From assembly GCF_009707365.1 (NCBI RefSeq), contig NZ_CP046122.1:1550001-1614000 (forward strand): a DNA stretch of 64,000 nt, given 5' to 3'. The position numbers were made by a program, and so were the translations under genes. The stretch's first letter is position 1. Each line of letters opens with the position of its first letter. Below are positions 16,133 through 24,282 of this stretch, one piece after another. The notes under the pieces were generated by a model. That model searched no databases, had not been told where the DNA came from, and was given only the letters and a program-made list of their open reading frames with translations. Source of the DNA: Microlunatus sp. Gsoil 973. Lineage in GTDB: Bacteria > Actinomycetota > Actinomycetes > Propionibacteriales > Propionibacteriaceae.

Positions 16133-16193
16133 GGCCACCTTGAGGGTTGCTAAAGGTGCCGGAACAGGCATATCCGCAAGCCGGCGCCACCTT
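16133..16193 (-). promoter_or_regulatory. Switch-like leader upstream of rpf gene
   Basis: On the minus strand AAGGTGGCGCCGG (16193-16181) can pair with CCGGCACCTT (16162-16153). The same CACCTT can instead pair with a second AAGGTG (16141-16136) 11 bases later. The two folds exclude each other. Rpf genes of actinobacteria are known targets of the c-di-AMP (ydaO-type) riboswitch, but I cannot confirm its consensus here. Confidence 0.4.
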
Positions 16194-16279
16194 CGATCCT
16201 GAACGCATGGATTTCGGAAGGTTTCCGTCAGCCCGTTCGAGACCCGCCTGTGACCTCGTTGTGAGGTGACCGGGACAGG

Positions 16280-16720
16280 TCAGCCCGCGTGTTTCTGCAG
16301 CACCGCACCGATCCGCGGCAGTGCCGCTCGGACGTGCTCGACCGCCTTGCCGCGGAGCGGCTTGTACGCCCGCCGGAGCGCCTCGCGGGACGTTGTGGCC
16401 ACCTTGGCGTCGGTCACCGCAAGCAACGACTGGGCCGCCTCGGGGCCGCGGCCCGCCAGGTACTGGCCGAAATCGCCCTCGCCCGCCGCCTGGAAGTCCT
16501 CCCAGTACGGATCGACCGCGACCGCGAAATCGGGCAGCAGCCTCGTCACGGCGCGCTCGGCCAGGTTGGGCATCACCTTCCTGCCGGCGGCGTATCCCGC
16601 CTTCACCGCCGTACCGGAGAAGCCGGACTTGTCACCGACCTCCTGGTCGACGACGTGGACCAGATCGGCGATGACCTGCGTACGCACCGGTTCGGCGAGC
16701 AGTTTCTCCGACAGGGACAT
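16280..16720 (-). CDS. Conserved actinobacterial protein, probably DUF6918
   Basis: The 146-aa product starts MSLSEKLLAEPVRTQVIADL and continues HVVDQEVGDKSGFSGTAVKAGY and then a helical C-terminus. I believe this is the DUF6918 pattern, a widespread actinobacterial family of unknown function. GAGGAG precedes the ATG by four bases. No signal peptide or catalytic motif is seen. It lies between the rpf gene and a HAD hydrolase, all leftward. Confidence 0.6.
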   Translation of the reverse strand: MSLSEKLLAEPVRTQVIADLVHVVDQEVGDKSGFSGTAVKAGYAAGRKVMPNLAERAVTRLLPDFAVAVDPYWEDFQAAGEGDFGQYLAGRGPEAAQSLLAVTDAKVATTSREALRRAYKPLRGKAVEHVRAALPRIGAVLQKHAG

Positions 16721-16807
16721 CAGACTCCTCATCTTTCGCGCGGGACCGGAGCAAGACTCTAGCGGCCCGCACCAGGTCCCCGACGCCGCGACCTTTTACT
16801 CACCCAC

Positions 16808-16827
16808 GCACCGGTTGCAGCCGGTGC
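16808..16827 (-). terminator. Hairpin upstream of DUF6918 gene
   Basis: GCACCGG-TTGCAG-CCGGTGC is a perfect seven-base-pair stem with a six-base loop. It lies 88 bases upstream of the DUF6918 start and 64 bases after the HAD stop. It lacks a U-tract, so termination is inferred only from position. Confidence 0.35.
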
Positions 16828-16844
16828 GGCGCCGAGCAGTTGGT

Positions 16845-16876
16845 GCGTGATCGTTGGCGGCGGGAGCTGATCACGC
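16845..16876 (-). terminator. Hairpin after HAD hydrolase gene
   Basis: GCGTGATC and GATCACGC pair perfectly over eight bases around a 16-base loop, beginning 15 bases after the HAD stop on the minus strand. It has the position of a terminator but no U-tract. Confidence 0.4.
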
Positions 16877-16890
16877 TGCGCCGCCAGGTC

Positions 16891-17529
16891 TCAGGCCTGG
16901 ACTGCGCGGGTGCCGGATATCCAGGAGTTGATCATCGCGATCGTCGCCTGGTTATCGGCATGCACCACGGCCTGCATGCCCAGTCGCCGCGCGGCTTCGA
17001 CGTTCTCCGGCCGGTTATCGATGAAAAGCACCTGCTCGGCCTGGGCGCCCATCGCGTCGAGAGTTCTCCGGTACACCCGCGGGTCCGGCTTGTTCACGCC
17101 GATCTCATGGCTGTAGCAGATCGGGTCGAAGATCGCCGAGAAGCCGTATCGCCGCTCCTCCTGCTCCCGGGCGCCGTCGGCGGAGTTCGACAGGATCGCA
17201 AGACCTGCCCGGCCGACCAATGACCGGGCGCAGTCGATCAGCTCGACGTTGGCGGTGCCGCAGTACGCGTCCCAGAAGTCCTCCCGCATGACGCTGAGCA
17301 CGTCCTGCCCGGCACCGACCGCCGAGCCCAGCACCCGCCAGAAATCATCCTCAACACCGCTGCGGGTGCCGGCGTCAGGAAGCTGCGTCGTCGCCAGTCT
17401 TGACTCGAACTCCTCGACGGTGATGCTGAGCCGATCCGCACACCGTGCCACGTAGGCCACGGGCCAGGTCACATCGTCGACCAGTTCGAGGACGCCACCG
17501 ACGTCGAACAGGATCCAGGAGGCAGGCAC
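16891..17529 (-). CDS. HAD-superfamily hydrolase, subclass IA
   Basis: This 212-aa haloacid-dehalogenase-like phosphatase has motif I FDVGGVLE, with Asp nucleophile and Gly in place of the second Asp as in the DxGGV subgroup. Motif II is ILSNSADG, motif III lies in GVNKPDPRVYRR and motif IV in FIDNRPENVEAAR. The substrate is unknown. DVGGV members include dehalogenase-like and epoxide-hydrolase N-terminal-like phosphatases. The start is fixed by the protein fold. It is divergent from the peptide transporter gene. Confidence 0.8.
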   Translation of the reverse strand: MPASWILFDVGGVLELVDDVTWPVAYVARCADRLSITVEEFESRLATTQLPDAGTRSGVEDDFWRVLGSAVGAGQDVLSVMREDFWDAYCGTANVELIDCARSLVGRAGLAILSNSADGAREQEERRYGFSAIFDPICYSHEIGVNKPDPRVYRRTLDAMGAQAEQVLFIDNRPENVEAARRLGMQAVVHADNQATIAMINSWISGTRAVQA

Positions 17530-17621
17530 CGGGTGAGCCTATGACACAGCCACCGCTGCACCACCGTTCGTCCGGCAGGGGGTGCTCGGCACAGCGCCGA
17601 TCTGAGAGTACGGTCAAAAAG

Positions 17622-19094
17622 ATGGCTACCACACACCAGGAGACTGAGCCCGAAGAGCATCACCGAACGTTCTTCGGCCACCCGTGGGGGTTGGCCAACC
17701 TGTTCGGGCTGGAGATCTGGGAACGCTTCTCGTTCTACGGAATGCAGGCGATCCTGACTTACTACCTGTACTTCAGCGTGCGTGAGGGCGGCCTCGGACT
17801 GCCGCAGGCCAGCGCGACCAGCCTGGTCGGGGCGTACGGCGGTCTGGTCTACCTGGCGACGGTGCTCGGCGCCTGGGTCGCCGACCGCTTGCTGGGTTCG
17901 GAACGGACCCTGTTCTACAGCGGTGTGCTGATCATGATCGGGCACATCTGTCTCGCCCTGGTGCCGGGACTAGGCGGTGTCGCACTCGGTCTGGCCTGCG
18001 TCGGCCTCGGCAGCGGGGCTTTGAAGGCGAACACGACGGCACTGCTGGGCGCGCTCTACCGCCCGAACGATCCGCGGCGCGACGCCGGCTTCTCGATCTT
18101 CTACATGGGGATCAACATCGGCGCACTCGTCGGACCACTGTTGACCGGTGCCCTGCAGAACTGGAAGGGCTTCCATTACGGCTTCGGGCTGGCTGCCGTC
18201 GGCATGGCGATCGGGCTCGTGCAGTACACACTGGGGCGCCGGAATCTTGCGGCGGCCGCCGGGCGTGAGGTGCCGAATCCGTTGCCGCGTTCCCATGCCG
18301 GCCGGACGATCATCGTCGCTGTGATCGGCCTGGCGGTGATCGTCGGCGCCTTCCTGTCCGGGCTGGTCAAGCTGAGCAACCTGGCAACCGTCGTAACCGG
18401 GGTGATCGTGCTCGCCGCCATCGTGCTGTTCGCGGCGATCGTGCGCAGCTCCAAGACCACCGAAGTCGAACGCGGACGGGTCTTCGCCTTCATCCCGCTG
18501 TTCGTGGCGAGCTTCGCCTTCTTCGCCCTCTTCCAGCAGATCTTCACGGTGATCGCGATCTACGCCGAGGAACGGGTTGATCTGACGATCGGCGGCTTCT
18601 CCATCCCACCTGCCTGGGCACAGTCGGTCGATCCGATCGGCATCCTGATCTTTGCGCCGATCATGGCCGCGCTGTGGACAAAGCTCGGCTCTCGCCAACC
18701 GTCGACACCGACCAAGTTCGCACTCGGGCTGGCCGGGATGGGCCTGTGCTTCCTGCTCTTCCTTCCGATGGCCGGCGGTCACGGCAAAACCAGTCCGGCG
18801 CTGGCCGTTGGCGGGATCCTGTTGCTGTTCAGTGTCGCCGAACTGCTTCTCTCTCCGATCGGGCTGTCGGTCTCCACCAAGCTGGCGCCGGGCGCCTTCC
18901 GCACCCAGATGGTTGCCCTGAACTTCCTCTCGGTTTCGGCAGGAACAGCCGCTGCAGGCGCGCTGGCCGGCCTGTACTCCCCCGCCGTCGAGGCGCGGTA
19001 CTTCGGCATCACCGGCGGCGTGGCGGTGGTCATCGCCGGGCTGCTGGCCCTGCTCAGGCCCTGGATCCGGCGAATGATGGCCGGCGTCGACTGA
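17622..19094 (+). CDS. Proton-coupled di/tripeptide transporter (POT/PTR2 family)
   Basis: The 490-aa integral membrane symporter imports small peptides with protons. The ExxER motif appears in LEIWERFSFYGMQAIL on helix 1. The PTR2 signature region is LKANTTALLGALY with DAGFSIFYMGINIGALVGPLL. About 14 hydrophobic segments are spread through the sequence. The ATG at 17622 gives the usual N-terminus; a longer open frame upstream is not protein-like. Peptide import may complement the ABC transporter at 44125-49392, whose genes are frameshifted (inference). Confidence 0.88.
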   Translation: MATTHQETEPEEHHRTFFGHPWGLANLFGLEIWERFSFYGMQAILTYYLYFSVREGGLGLPQASATSLVGAYGGLVYLATVLGAWVADRLLGSERTLFYSGVLIMIGHICLALVPGLGGVALGLACVGLGSGALKANTTALLGALYRPNDPRRDAGFSIFYMGINIGALVGPLLTGALQNWKGFHYGFGLAAVGMAIGLVQYTLGRRNLAAAAGREVPNPLPRSHAGRTIIVAVIGLAVIVGAFLSGLVKLSNLATVVTGVIVLAAIVLFAAIVRSSKTTEVERGRVFAFIPLFVASFAFFALFQQIFTVIAIYAEERVDLTIGGFSIPPAWAQSVDPIGILIFAPIMAALWTKLGSRQPSTPTKFALGLAGMGLCFLLFLPMAGGHGKTSPALAVGGILLLFSVAELLLSPIGLSVSTKLAPGAFRTQMVALNFLSVSAGTAAAGALAGLYSPAVEARYFGITGGVAVVIAGLLALLRPWIRRMMAGVD

Positions 19095-19123
19095 GACCGG
19101 CCCGGCCGGGTACCGGCTTCGAC

Positions 19124-19246
19124 ATGAGTTCGCCCGCAGCGCCTCCTGACGCATCGGCGCCGCTGTACCACGAACCGTTCTCTACCGACGGCTGGATCCA
19201 CGATCGCCAGCTCGACGGCGAGTTCAGGAGACTCGATGTTGCGTAG
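19124..19246 (+). CDS. Possible 40-residue ORF overlapping ligD start
   Basis: An ATG opens a 40-codon frame with coding-like codon choice, containing PLYHEPFSTDGWIHDRQLDG, and ends in TAG 11 bases inside the next gene. The overlap would couple translation to the LigD-type gene. There is no clear ribosome binding site and I do not recognise the peptide. Confidence 0.25.
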   Translation: MSSPAAPPDASAPLYHEPFSTDGWIHDRQLDGEFRRLDVA

Positions 19247-20171
19247 CCAGAGCGCTGCTCGTCACCGTTCTGGTCCTCACCGGCAGGACGTTCGGGCGAT
19301 CGGCGGTGTACTTGTCTCCCGGCCCGACAAGATCATGTATCCCGATCAAGGAATCACCAAGGCCGAGGTCGCGGTCTACTACCACGACGTGGCCGACGTC
19401 ATGCTGCCGCATCTGACCGATCGGCCGATCACCATGCAGCGATGGCCGAACGGCGTTGACGGGCAGAGCTTCTATGAGAAAAGGGTGCCGAACCACTTCC
19501 CGGACTGGAGCGCGACCGCCACCGTAGGCACCTCCGACGGCCCCCAGCGTCAGCTGATGGTCCAGGACATCCGGACACTGACCTACCTTGCCGACCAGGC
19601 CTGCCTGACCCCGCACACCTGGCTGAGCCGCGTCGACGATCTTGACCGTCCTGACCAACTGATCATCGATCTTGATCCAAGCTCTGACGATCTTGCCGCC
19701 GTCCGTCACGCGACGATGATCGTCGGCGAGGCTCTCGATGATCTCGGGCTGGTCCCGTTCCTGAAGACGACCGGTTCCCGCGGATACCACGTCCTGACGC
19801 CGATCAAGCCCGCCTTGGGCTTCGCCGACGTACGGAAGTTCGCCCGGTCATTGGCCGACACCCTCGCCGGCCGACATCCGGACCTGCTGACGACCGAACA
19901 GCGCAAGGACCGTCGGGACGACCGGGTCTTCGTCGACGTCTTGCGCAACGGGTACGGGCAGACGGCCGCGCCCCCTTATGCACTGCGAGGTAGACCGGGC
20001 GCACCGGTCGCCACACCGTTGGATTGGGAGGAACTGCCACGGACCGCACCCGACCGATTCGACATCAGTTCAGTGCGGCGACGACTCCAGCAACGCGACT
20101 GTCCGTGGCGCAACCTCCGCCGCCATGCCCGGACACTCGGCCGGGTGATCGACAGGCTCGACCGTCGTTGA
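19236..20171 (+). CDS. Stand-alone LigD-type primase-polymerase domain
   Basis: The 311-aa protein is the polymerase domain of LigD-like end-joining enzymes, an archaeo-eukaryotic-primase fold that adds nucleotides at DNA breaks. Features are RPDKIMYPDQGITKAEVAVYY, ITMQRWPNGVDGQSFYEKRVP, and the metal-binding LIIDLDPSS. TGSRGYHVLTPI and a second acid in RVFVDVLRNGYGQT follow. CAGGAG lies five bases before the ATG. No ligase, nuclease or Ku gene is adjacent, so it is either a split NHEJ component or a free polymerase. Confidence 0.88.
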   Translation: MLRSQSAARHRSGPHRQDVRAIGGVLVSRPDKIMYPDQGITKAEVAVYYHDVADVMLPHLTDRPITMQRWPNGVDGQSFYEKRVPNHFPDWSATATVGTSDGPQRQLMVQDIRTLTYLADQACLTPHTWLSRVDDLDRPDQLIIDLDPSSDDLAAVRHATMIVGEALDDLGLVPFLKTTGSRGYHVLTPIKPALGFADVRKFARSLADTLAGRHPDLLTTEQRKDRRDDRVFVDVLRNGYGQTAAPPYALRGRPGAPVATPLDWEELPRTAPDRFDISSVRRRLQQRDCPWRNLRRHARTLGRVIDRLDRR

Positions 20172-20188
20172 TCATCTAGGGTTCAAGT

Positions 20189-20857
20189 ATGGCGACGACT
20201 CCCCGTTATGACAGCCAGGCCGACTGGTATCTGGACTACACCCGGAACTGGGGCGCGATACTGAGTGATCATCTTCCGCAATCGCTGACCGGCCGTCGGG
20301 TCCTGGACCTGTGCTGCGGCTACGGGACATTGAGCCGCACCCTTGCCGAACGCGGCGCCGATGTCGTCGGGGTGGATCTCTCGATCCGGCTGATCGAGAG
20401 GGCACGCCAACTACAGGAGTCCGCACCGGCGGTGATCAGTTATCTGGTCGGCGACGCCGCGACCACGGACTGGTGGGACGGTCGACCATTCGATCTCGTG
20501 ATCAGCAACATGGCCCTGATGGACGTCGATGATCTTGACGGTGTGCTGACCTCTGTGCGCCGGGTCCTGGCTCCGTCAGGACGGTTCACCTTTGTCCTCT
20601 TCCATCCCTGCTTCCCGGGCGACGGCCGCGCCCGGCCCAGCTGGCCGGACGGCGGCTACTCCCAGGAGGGCTGGTGGACAACCGGCGAGGAGGGCGTACG
20701 CGGCCATGTCGGCGCACATCACCGGATGCTGTCGACCTATCTCAACGCTGTGACCGGCGCCGGTCTCACGATCGACAGGGTCACCGAGCCACCGGCACCC
20801 GTCCCGACCCTGCTGATCGCCGATTGTCGACCGGATCGGTCCGAACCGGTCGGCTAG
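20189..20857 (+). CDS. Class I SAM-dependent methyltransferase
   Basis: The 222-aa protein has the SAM-binding motif VLDLCCGYGTLSRTLAERGA and the acidic loop VVGVDLSIRLI. The DLVISNMALMDVDDLDG strand and a C-terminal hydrophobic strand complete the fold. Sequences of this type methylate small molecules and resemble UbiE/Methyltransf_11 members, but the substrate is unknown. It begins 17 bases after the LigD-type gene, so the two may be cotranscribed. Its 3' end overlaps the convergent YtxH-like gene by four bases. Confidence 0.8.
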   Translation: MATTPRYDSQADWYLDYTRNWGAILSDHLPQSLTGRRVLDLCCGYGTLSRTLAERGADVVGVDLSIRLIERARQLQESAPAVISYLVGDAATTDWWDGRPFDLVISNMALMDVDDLDGVLTSVRRVLAPSGRFTFVLFHPCFPGDGRARPSWPDGGYSQEGWWTTGEEGVRGHVGAHHRMLSTYLNAVTGAGLTIDRVTEPPAPVPTLLIADCRPDRSEPVG

Positions 20858-21144
20858 GCGCTGGGTGATTCCGGCGCCTCACCGTTGTGGCCGGCTCGAC
20901 TGGTTGCCTGCTTCGCCTTGTCGATGGTCTGGTTGGCGATGTTCTGCACCGAATGCGGCAGGTTGCCGGTGCGCTGCTTGGCCTTGTCCGCGAGATCGGC
21001 GGTCTTCGCCTGGACCTCAGGCCGACCGAGGAACCGGCTGCCGGCGTCCTTCAACTGGGCAAGCTTCTCCCGGCCAGACTCGGTGTTGAGGGCGTAGCCG
21101 ATCGCCGCGCCGGCGGCGAGGATCCCGACTGTCCTGATCTTCAT
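20854..21144 (-). CDS. YtxH-like small protein
   Basis: The 96-aa product has an N-terminal hydrophobic stretch (TVGILAAGAAIGYAL) followed by NTESGREKLAQLKD and a long hydrophilic helical tail with repeated Lys/Ala. This is the layout of YtxH-type general-stress proteins. CAGGAGC precedes the ATG by about five bases. The biochemical role of the family is unknown. It may be membrane anchored with the tail in the cytoplasm. Confidence 0.6.
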   Translation of the reverse strand: MKIRTVGILAAGAAIGYALNTESGREKLAQLKDAGSRFLGRPEVQAKTADLADKAKQRTGNLPHSVQNIANQTIDKAKQATSRAGHNGEAPESPSA

Positions 21145-21311
21145 GGCTGCTCCTGTCTGTGGGGCGCCAACGCGCCGTGACACAGCACGCTGCGTTCTGT
21201 CCTCGACAATACCCACGAATGCCGCCCACCAGACAAGCCCGACCGACCAGCCCGTCAACCGGCCGGTGCCGATTACGCTGTCCGGTCGCGCGGATCCGAC
21301 ACACTGGACCC

Positions 21312-21809
21312 ATGACCGATCCAGAGGCGACGGACGACGGCCGCCACGAGACGACCCTGGAACGCTATGACCGCAACTGGCATGACATCCAGCAGGAACT
21401 CCGGATCACCCAGACCGGGACCCAACTGTTGGCCGGCTTCCTGTTGACGCTGCCGTTCCAGAGCCGGTTCACCACCCTGACCGACGATCAGATCGCGGCC
21501 TACCTGACGCTGGTGGTGCTTGCCGCGGCCGTCTCGATCCTCGCCCTGGCGCCCGTCAGCGCCCACCGGATGCTGTTTCGCAAGCACCGGATCGGCGATC
21601 TCGTCACGGTGTCCAACCGGATCCTGATGATCTGCCTGATCGCCTCGTCGATCCTGTTCTCCGGCACCGTCCTGCTGATCTTCGACGTCGTGCTGGGGCG
21701 CTCGTTCGGGCTGGCTTCCGGCACCGTCCTGTTCGTCGCCACCGGCGCCCTGTGGGTCGGCGTTCCGCTTCGCCTGAGATCGCAGTCCAGGACCAGCCCG
21801 CGGGGCTGA
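21312..21809 (+). CDS. DUF6328-type membrane protein
   Basis: The 165-aa protein has an N-terminal ETTLERYDRNWHDIQQELRI segment leading into QTGTQLLAGFLLTLPFQ. Four hydrophobic segments lie at about 36-52, 62-82, 101-122 and 129-148. This matches the actinobacterial DUF6328 family as I know it. A Glu/Arg-rich helix before the first membrane segment is characteristic. The function is unknown. The start at 21312 is the first ATG giving the family N-terminus. Confidence 0.7.
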   Translation: MTDPEATDDGRHETTLERYDRNWHDIQQELRITQTGTQLLAGFLLTLPFQSRFTTLTDDQIAAYLTLVVLAAAVSILALAPVSAHRMLFRKHRIGDLVTVSNRILMICLIASSILFSGTVLLIFDVVLGRSFGLASGTVLFVATGALWVGVPLRLRSQSRTSPRG

Positions 21810-21961
21810 CAACCCGGGCGACCCTGACCGGTCGCGGCATGCTGGCAGAATGCCGACGGTGACCGCCTCCTCCCCGCCCGAGCAGCGGTCCCAGTCGTTG
21901 ATCCCGTCATCCATCCCGTCGCCTACGCGGTCCCCCGCAGGCTCCGGAACCGTTCCAGGTT

Positions 21962-22894
21962 GTGGTGATGGACGACTATCAACAGGTCATCGCCGGGTAC
22001 GCCGACTGGGAGTCGCTAGGACCGGCGGCGCAGGTGACCTTCTTGCAAGATCATCTGGAGGGCGAGGAATTGATCACCGGGCTTGCCGACGCCCAGGTCG
22101 TTGTCGCCGTCCGGGAACGGACGGCGCTCCCCGACGCCGTGTTGCAGCAGCTGCCGCAGCTCCGGCTGATTGTCACCGCCGGAATGTGGAACGCCGCGAT
22201 CGACGTCGACGCCGCACGCGGTCTCGGCATCGAGGTCTGTGGCACGGGCGGCGTCCCGCACTCCGCGGCCGAGCTCACCTGGGCGTTGATCCTGGCCTGT
22301 GCCCGCCAGCTTCCCGCCGAGGATGCCCTGATCCGGGCCGGCGGATGGCAGGCGACCGTCGGAATGGATCTCGAAGGACACACTCTCGGGGTCATCGGCC
22401 TTGGCCGGCTGGGCAGCCGGGTCGCGACCGTGGGGATGGCGTTCGGCATGCGCGTCGTCGCGTGGTCGACTCATCTTGATCACGATCACGCCGGGTCACT
22501 CGGCGTCAGGCCGGTGACCAAGGAGGAACTGCTGCGCGGCTCCGACATCGTCTCGCTGCATCTGAAGCTGTCGGAGCGCTCACGGAACACCCTCACCGCG
22601 TCCGACCTGTGCTTGATGAAGCCGACCGCGTACCTGATCAACACCTCACGCGGCCCGTTGGTGGACGAGTCCGCCCTGCTCCGGGCGCTGCGGGAAGGAT
22701 GGATTGCCGGAGCCGGCCTCGATGTGTACGACGTCGAGCCGCTTCCCCGTGATCATCCGCTGCGGACGGTCCGGAACGCCGTCCTCTCGCCCCACCTCGG
22801 GTATGTCACCGCCGACACCTATCGGCGGTTCTTCGCCGACGCGGTCGACGACATCATGGCCTGGCGGTCGGGATCACCGGTTCGGCGGCTGTGA
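21962..22894 (+). CDS. D-2-hydroxyacid dehydrogenase
   Basis: This 310-aa NAD-dependent dehydrogenase belongs to the phosphoglycerate/2-hydroxyacid dehydrogenase superfamily. The NAD-binding motif is VIGLGRLGSRVA. The catalytic Arg lies in INTSRGPLVDE, the Glu in DVYDVEPLP, and the His in LSPHLGYVT. The N-terminal half forms the substrate domain, with MWNAAIDVDAARGLG. The start is a GTG; GTG and ATG codons follow directly, and no strong ribosome binding site is seen. The substrate is unknown. It overlaps the convergent PrsW gene by 21 bases. Confidence 0.85.
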   Translation: MVMDDYQQVIAGYADWESLGPAAQVTFLQDHLEGEELITGLADAQVVVAVRERTALPDAVLQQLPQLRLIVTAGMWNAAIDVDAARGLGIEVCGTGGVPHSAAELTWALILACARQLPAEDALIRAGGWQATVGMDLEGHTLGVIGLGRLGSRVATVGMAFGMRVVAWSTHLDHDHAGSLGVRPVTKEELLRGSDIVSLHLKLSERSRNTLTASDLCLMKPTAYLINTSRGPLVDESALLRALREGWIAGAGLDVYDVEPLPRDHPLRTVRNAVLSPHLGYVTADTYRRFFADAVDDIMAWRSGSPVRRL

Positions 22895-24091
22895 CGGGCC
22901 GGGCAGGCTGCCCGGAGGACCCGGCCTCGGCGCGGGACCGTGGACCTGGGTTTGCGGCGGGTACGGCGGCGGGATGAACACCTGTCTGGCCTGCCCCATC
23001 AGCCAGGTCAAGCCCTGCTGTCGGAAGGCGAAACGCTGCGGCGTCACCGTCCGGCTGCTTGCGCTGGCGTGCAGCAGGGCCAGTTCCGTCGCTGCCAACT
23101 GGTAGTCCGACATCGCCCGGGCAGCCTGGGCACCGAGCCGACCACGGACCGCTCGGCGCGCCTCGCGCCGGGTTCGCAGGCTGCTCAGCATGGCGATGTC
23201 GACCGGGGTGACGATCCCGGTCGGAATGTACTGCGGCAGGAAGTGCTGGATCGTTCCGATCAACCGGCGCCGATCGATCACCATCAGCACGATGAGGATG
23301 GCGATCCAGGTCAGGATGAACACCAGGCTGATGCCGAGCCCGATCAGCCCGAACTGGCTTCCGAGATTCCACGACATGTGCAGGAAGACCGCGACGCACC
23401 AGCCGCCGACCACGGCCAGCACACCCTTGACGCCACGCCGGCCGGTCGCCGCGTACGCTATCCCGACCCCGGTCGCGGCAGTGAACGCCGGGTGCCCGAT
23501 CGGCCCGAAGATCGTCCGCACCACCCAGGTGACCACCGCCGCCTCACCCGACTTCCCCAGCGCCTGGGCGAAGTAGTTGATGTCCTCGATCACCGCGAAG
23601 CCCATGGCCACCATGCCGGCGTACAGGACGCAGTCGGTGACGCCGTTGATCTCATCACGCCGCCGCCAGAGCAGGATCAACAGCACCGAGCCCTTGAGCG
23701 ACTCCTCGACGATCGGCGCCAGGAACGAGCTGCCGAGGACCAGACCGCTCCTCACGCCGATTTCCGAACTCAACAAGGCGATGCCGAGCGTGTTGACCAC
23801 CAGCGCGATCAACGCCGCGACCCCACAACCCCAGAGGAACGCGAACAGCAGCTTCAGCGGCGGTTCCGGTTCGAACCGATCCAGCCACAACAAGCCCGCG
23901 ACCACCATTGCGCCGACCGGGAGTGCCATGAACGTCGACACGATGGTGTTGGTAGCACCGTCCAGGACAAAGTAACTGATCATCACCAACAGCGCCCCGC
24001 CGCCGGCCAGGACCAACCCGATGATCAGCGGCACGGCCGGGCGGGACCGGGATCTGCCCTCGATGATGGCCTTCGGAGTAAGCGCTGCCAC
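22874..24091 (-). CDS. PrsW-type intramembrane metalloprotease
   Basis: The 405-aa membrane protein has about eight helices and the PrsW catalytic set. These are the paired Glu in APIVEESLKG, a Glu in GFAVIEDINYF, His in GHPAFTAATG and His in VFLHMSWNLG. In Bacillus, PrsW cleaves an anti-sigma factor; in actinobacteria targets are mostly unknown. A Pro-rich tail of about 30 residues (QVFIPPPYPPQTQVHG) follows the last cytoplasmic helix. No anti-sigma factor is adjacent. Confidence 0.85.
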   Translation of the reverse strand: MAALTPKAIIEGRSRSRPAVPLIIGLVLAGGGALLVMISYFVLDGATNTIVSTFMALPVGAMVVAGLLWLDRFEPEPPLKLLFAFLWGCGVAALIALVVNTLGIALLSSEIGVRSGLVLGSSFLAPIVEESLKGSVLLILLWRRRDEINGVTDCVLYAGMVAMGFAVIEDINYFAQALGKSGEAAVVTWVVRTIFGPIGHPAFTAATGVGIAYAATGRRGVKGVLAVVGGWCVAVFLHMSWNLGSQFGLIGLGISLVFILTWIAILIVLMVIDRRRLIGTIQHFLPQYIPTGIVTPVDIAMLSSLRTRREARRAVRGRLGAQAARAMSDYQLAATELALLHASASSRTVTPQRFAFRQQGLTWLMGQARQVFIPPPYPPQTQVHGPAPRPGPPGSLPGPSQPPNR

Positions 24092-24212
24092 GAAGCTGCT
24101 CCCTTAACGGTTCGGGCCGGTCACCCGGTGTGCGGCCCAGTATCCCGGTCGGAGCTGTGCGGACTCCAGGTGCTTCTCATACCTGGTAGCGGCTTCGCTA
24201 GACTCCAGCATC

Positions 24213-24230
24213 GGTTGAAACCATTCAACC
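24213..24230. promoter_or_regulatory. LacI-type operator-like dyad before GH106 gene
   Basis: GGTTGAA-ACCA-TTCAACC is a perfect 18-bp dyad located 52 bases before the GH106 start codon. TAGACT (24199-24204) just upstream could be a -10 element, which would place the dyad over the early transcribed region. LacI-family sugar regulators often use such TTGAA-type dyads, so sugar-responsive control is plausible. No such regulator is encoded nearby. Confidence 0.5.
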
Positions 24231-24282
24231 CGACCGACCAGCGTCACCAGCACAGTTCGACCAGCCTGATACAGGAGTCCTG

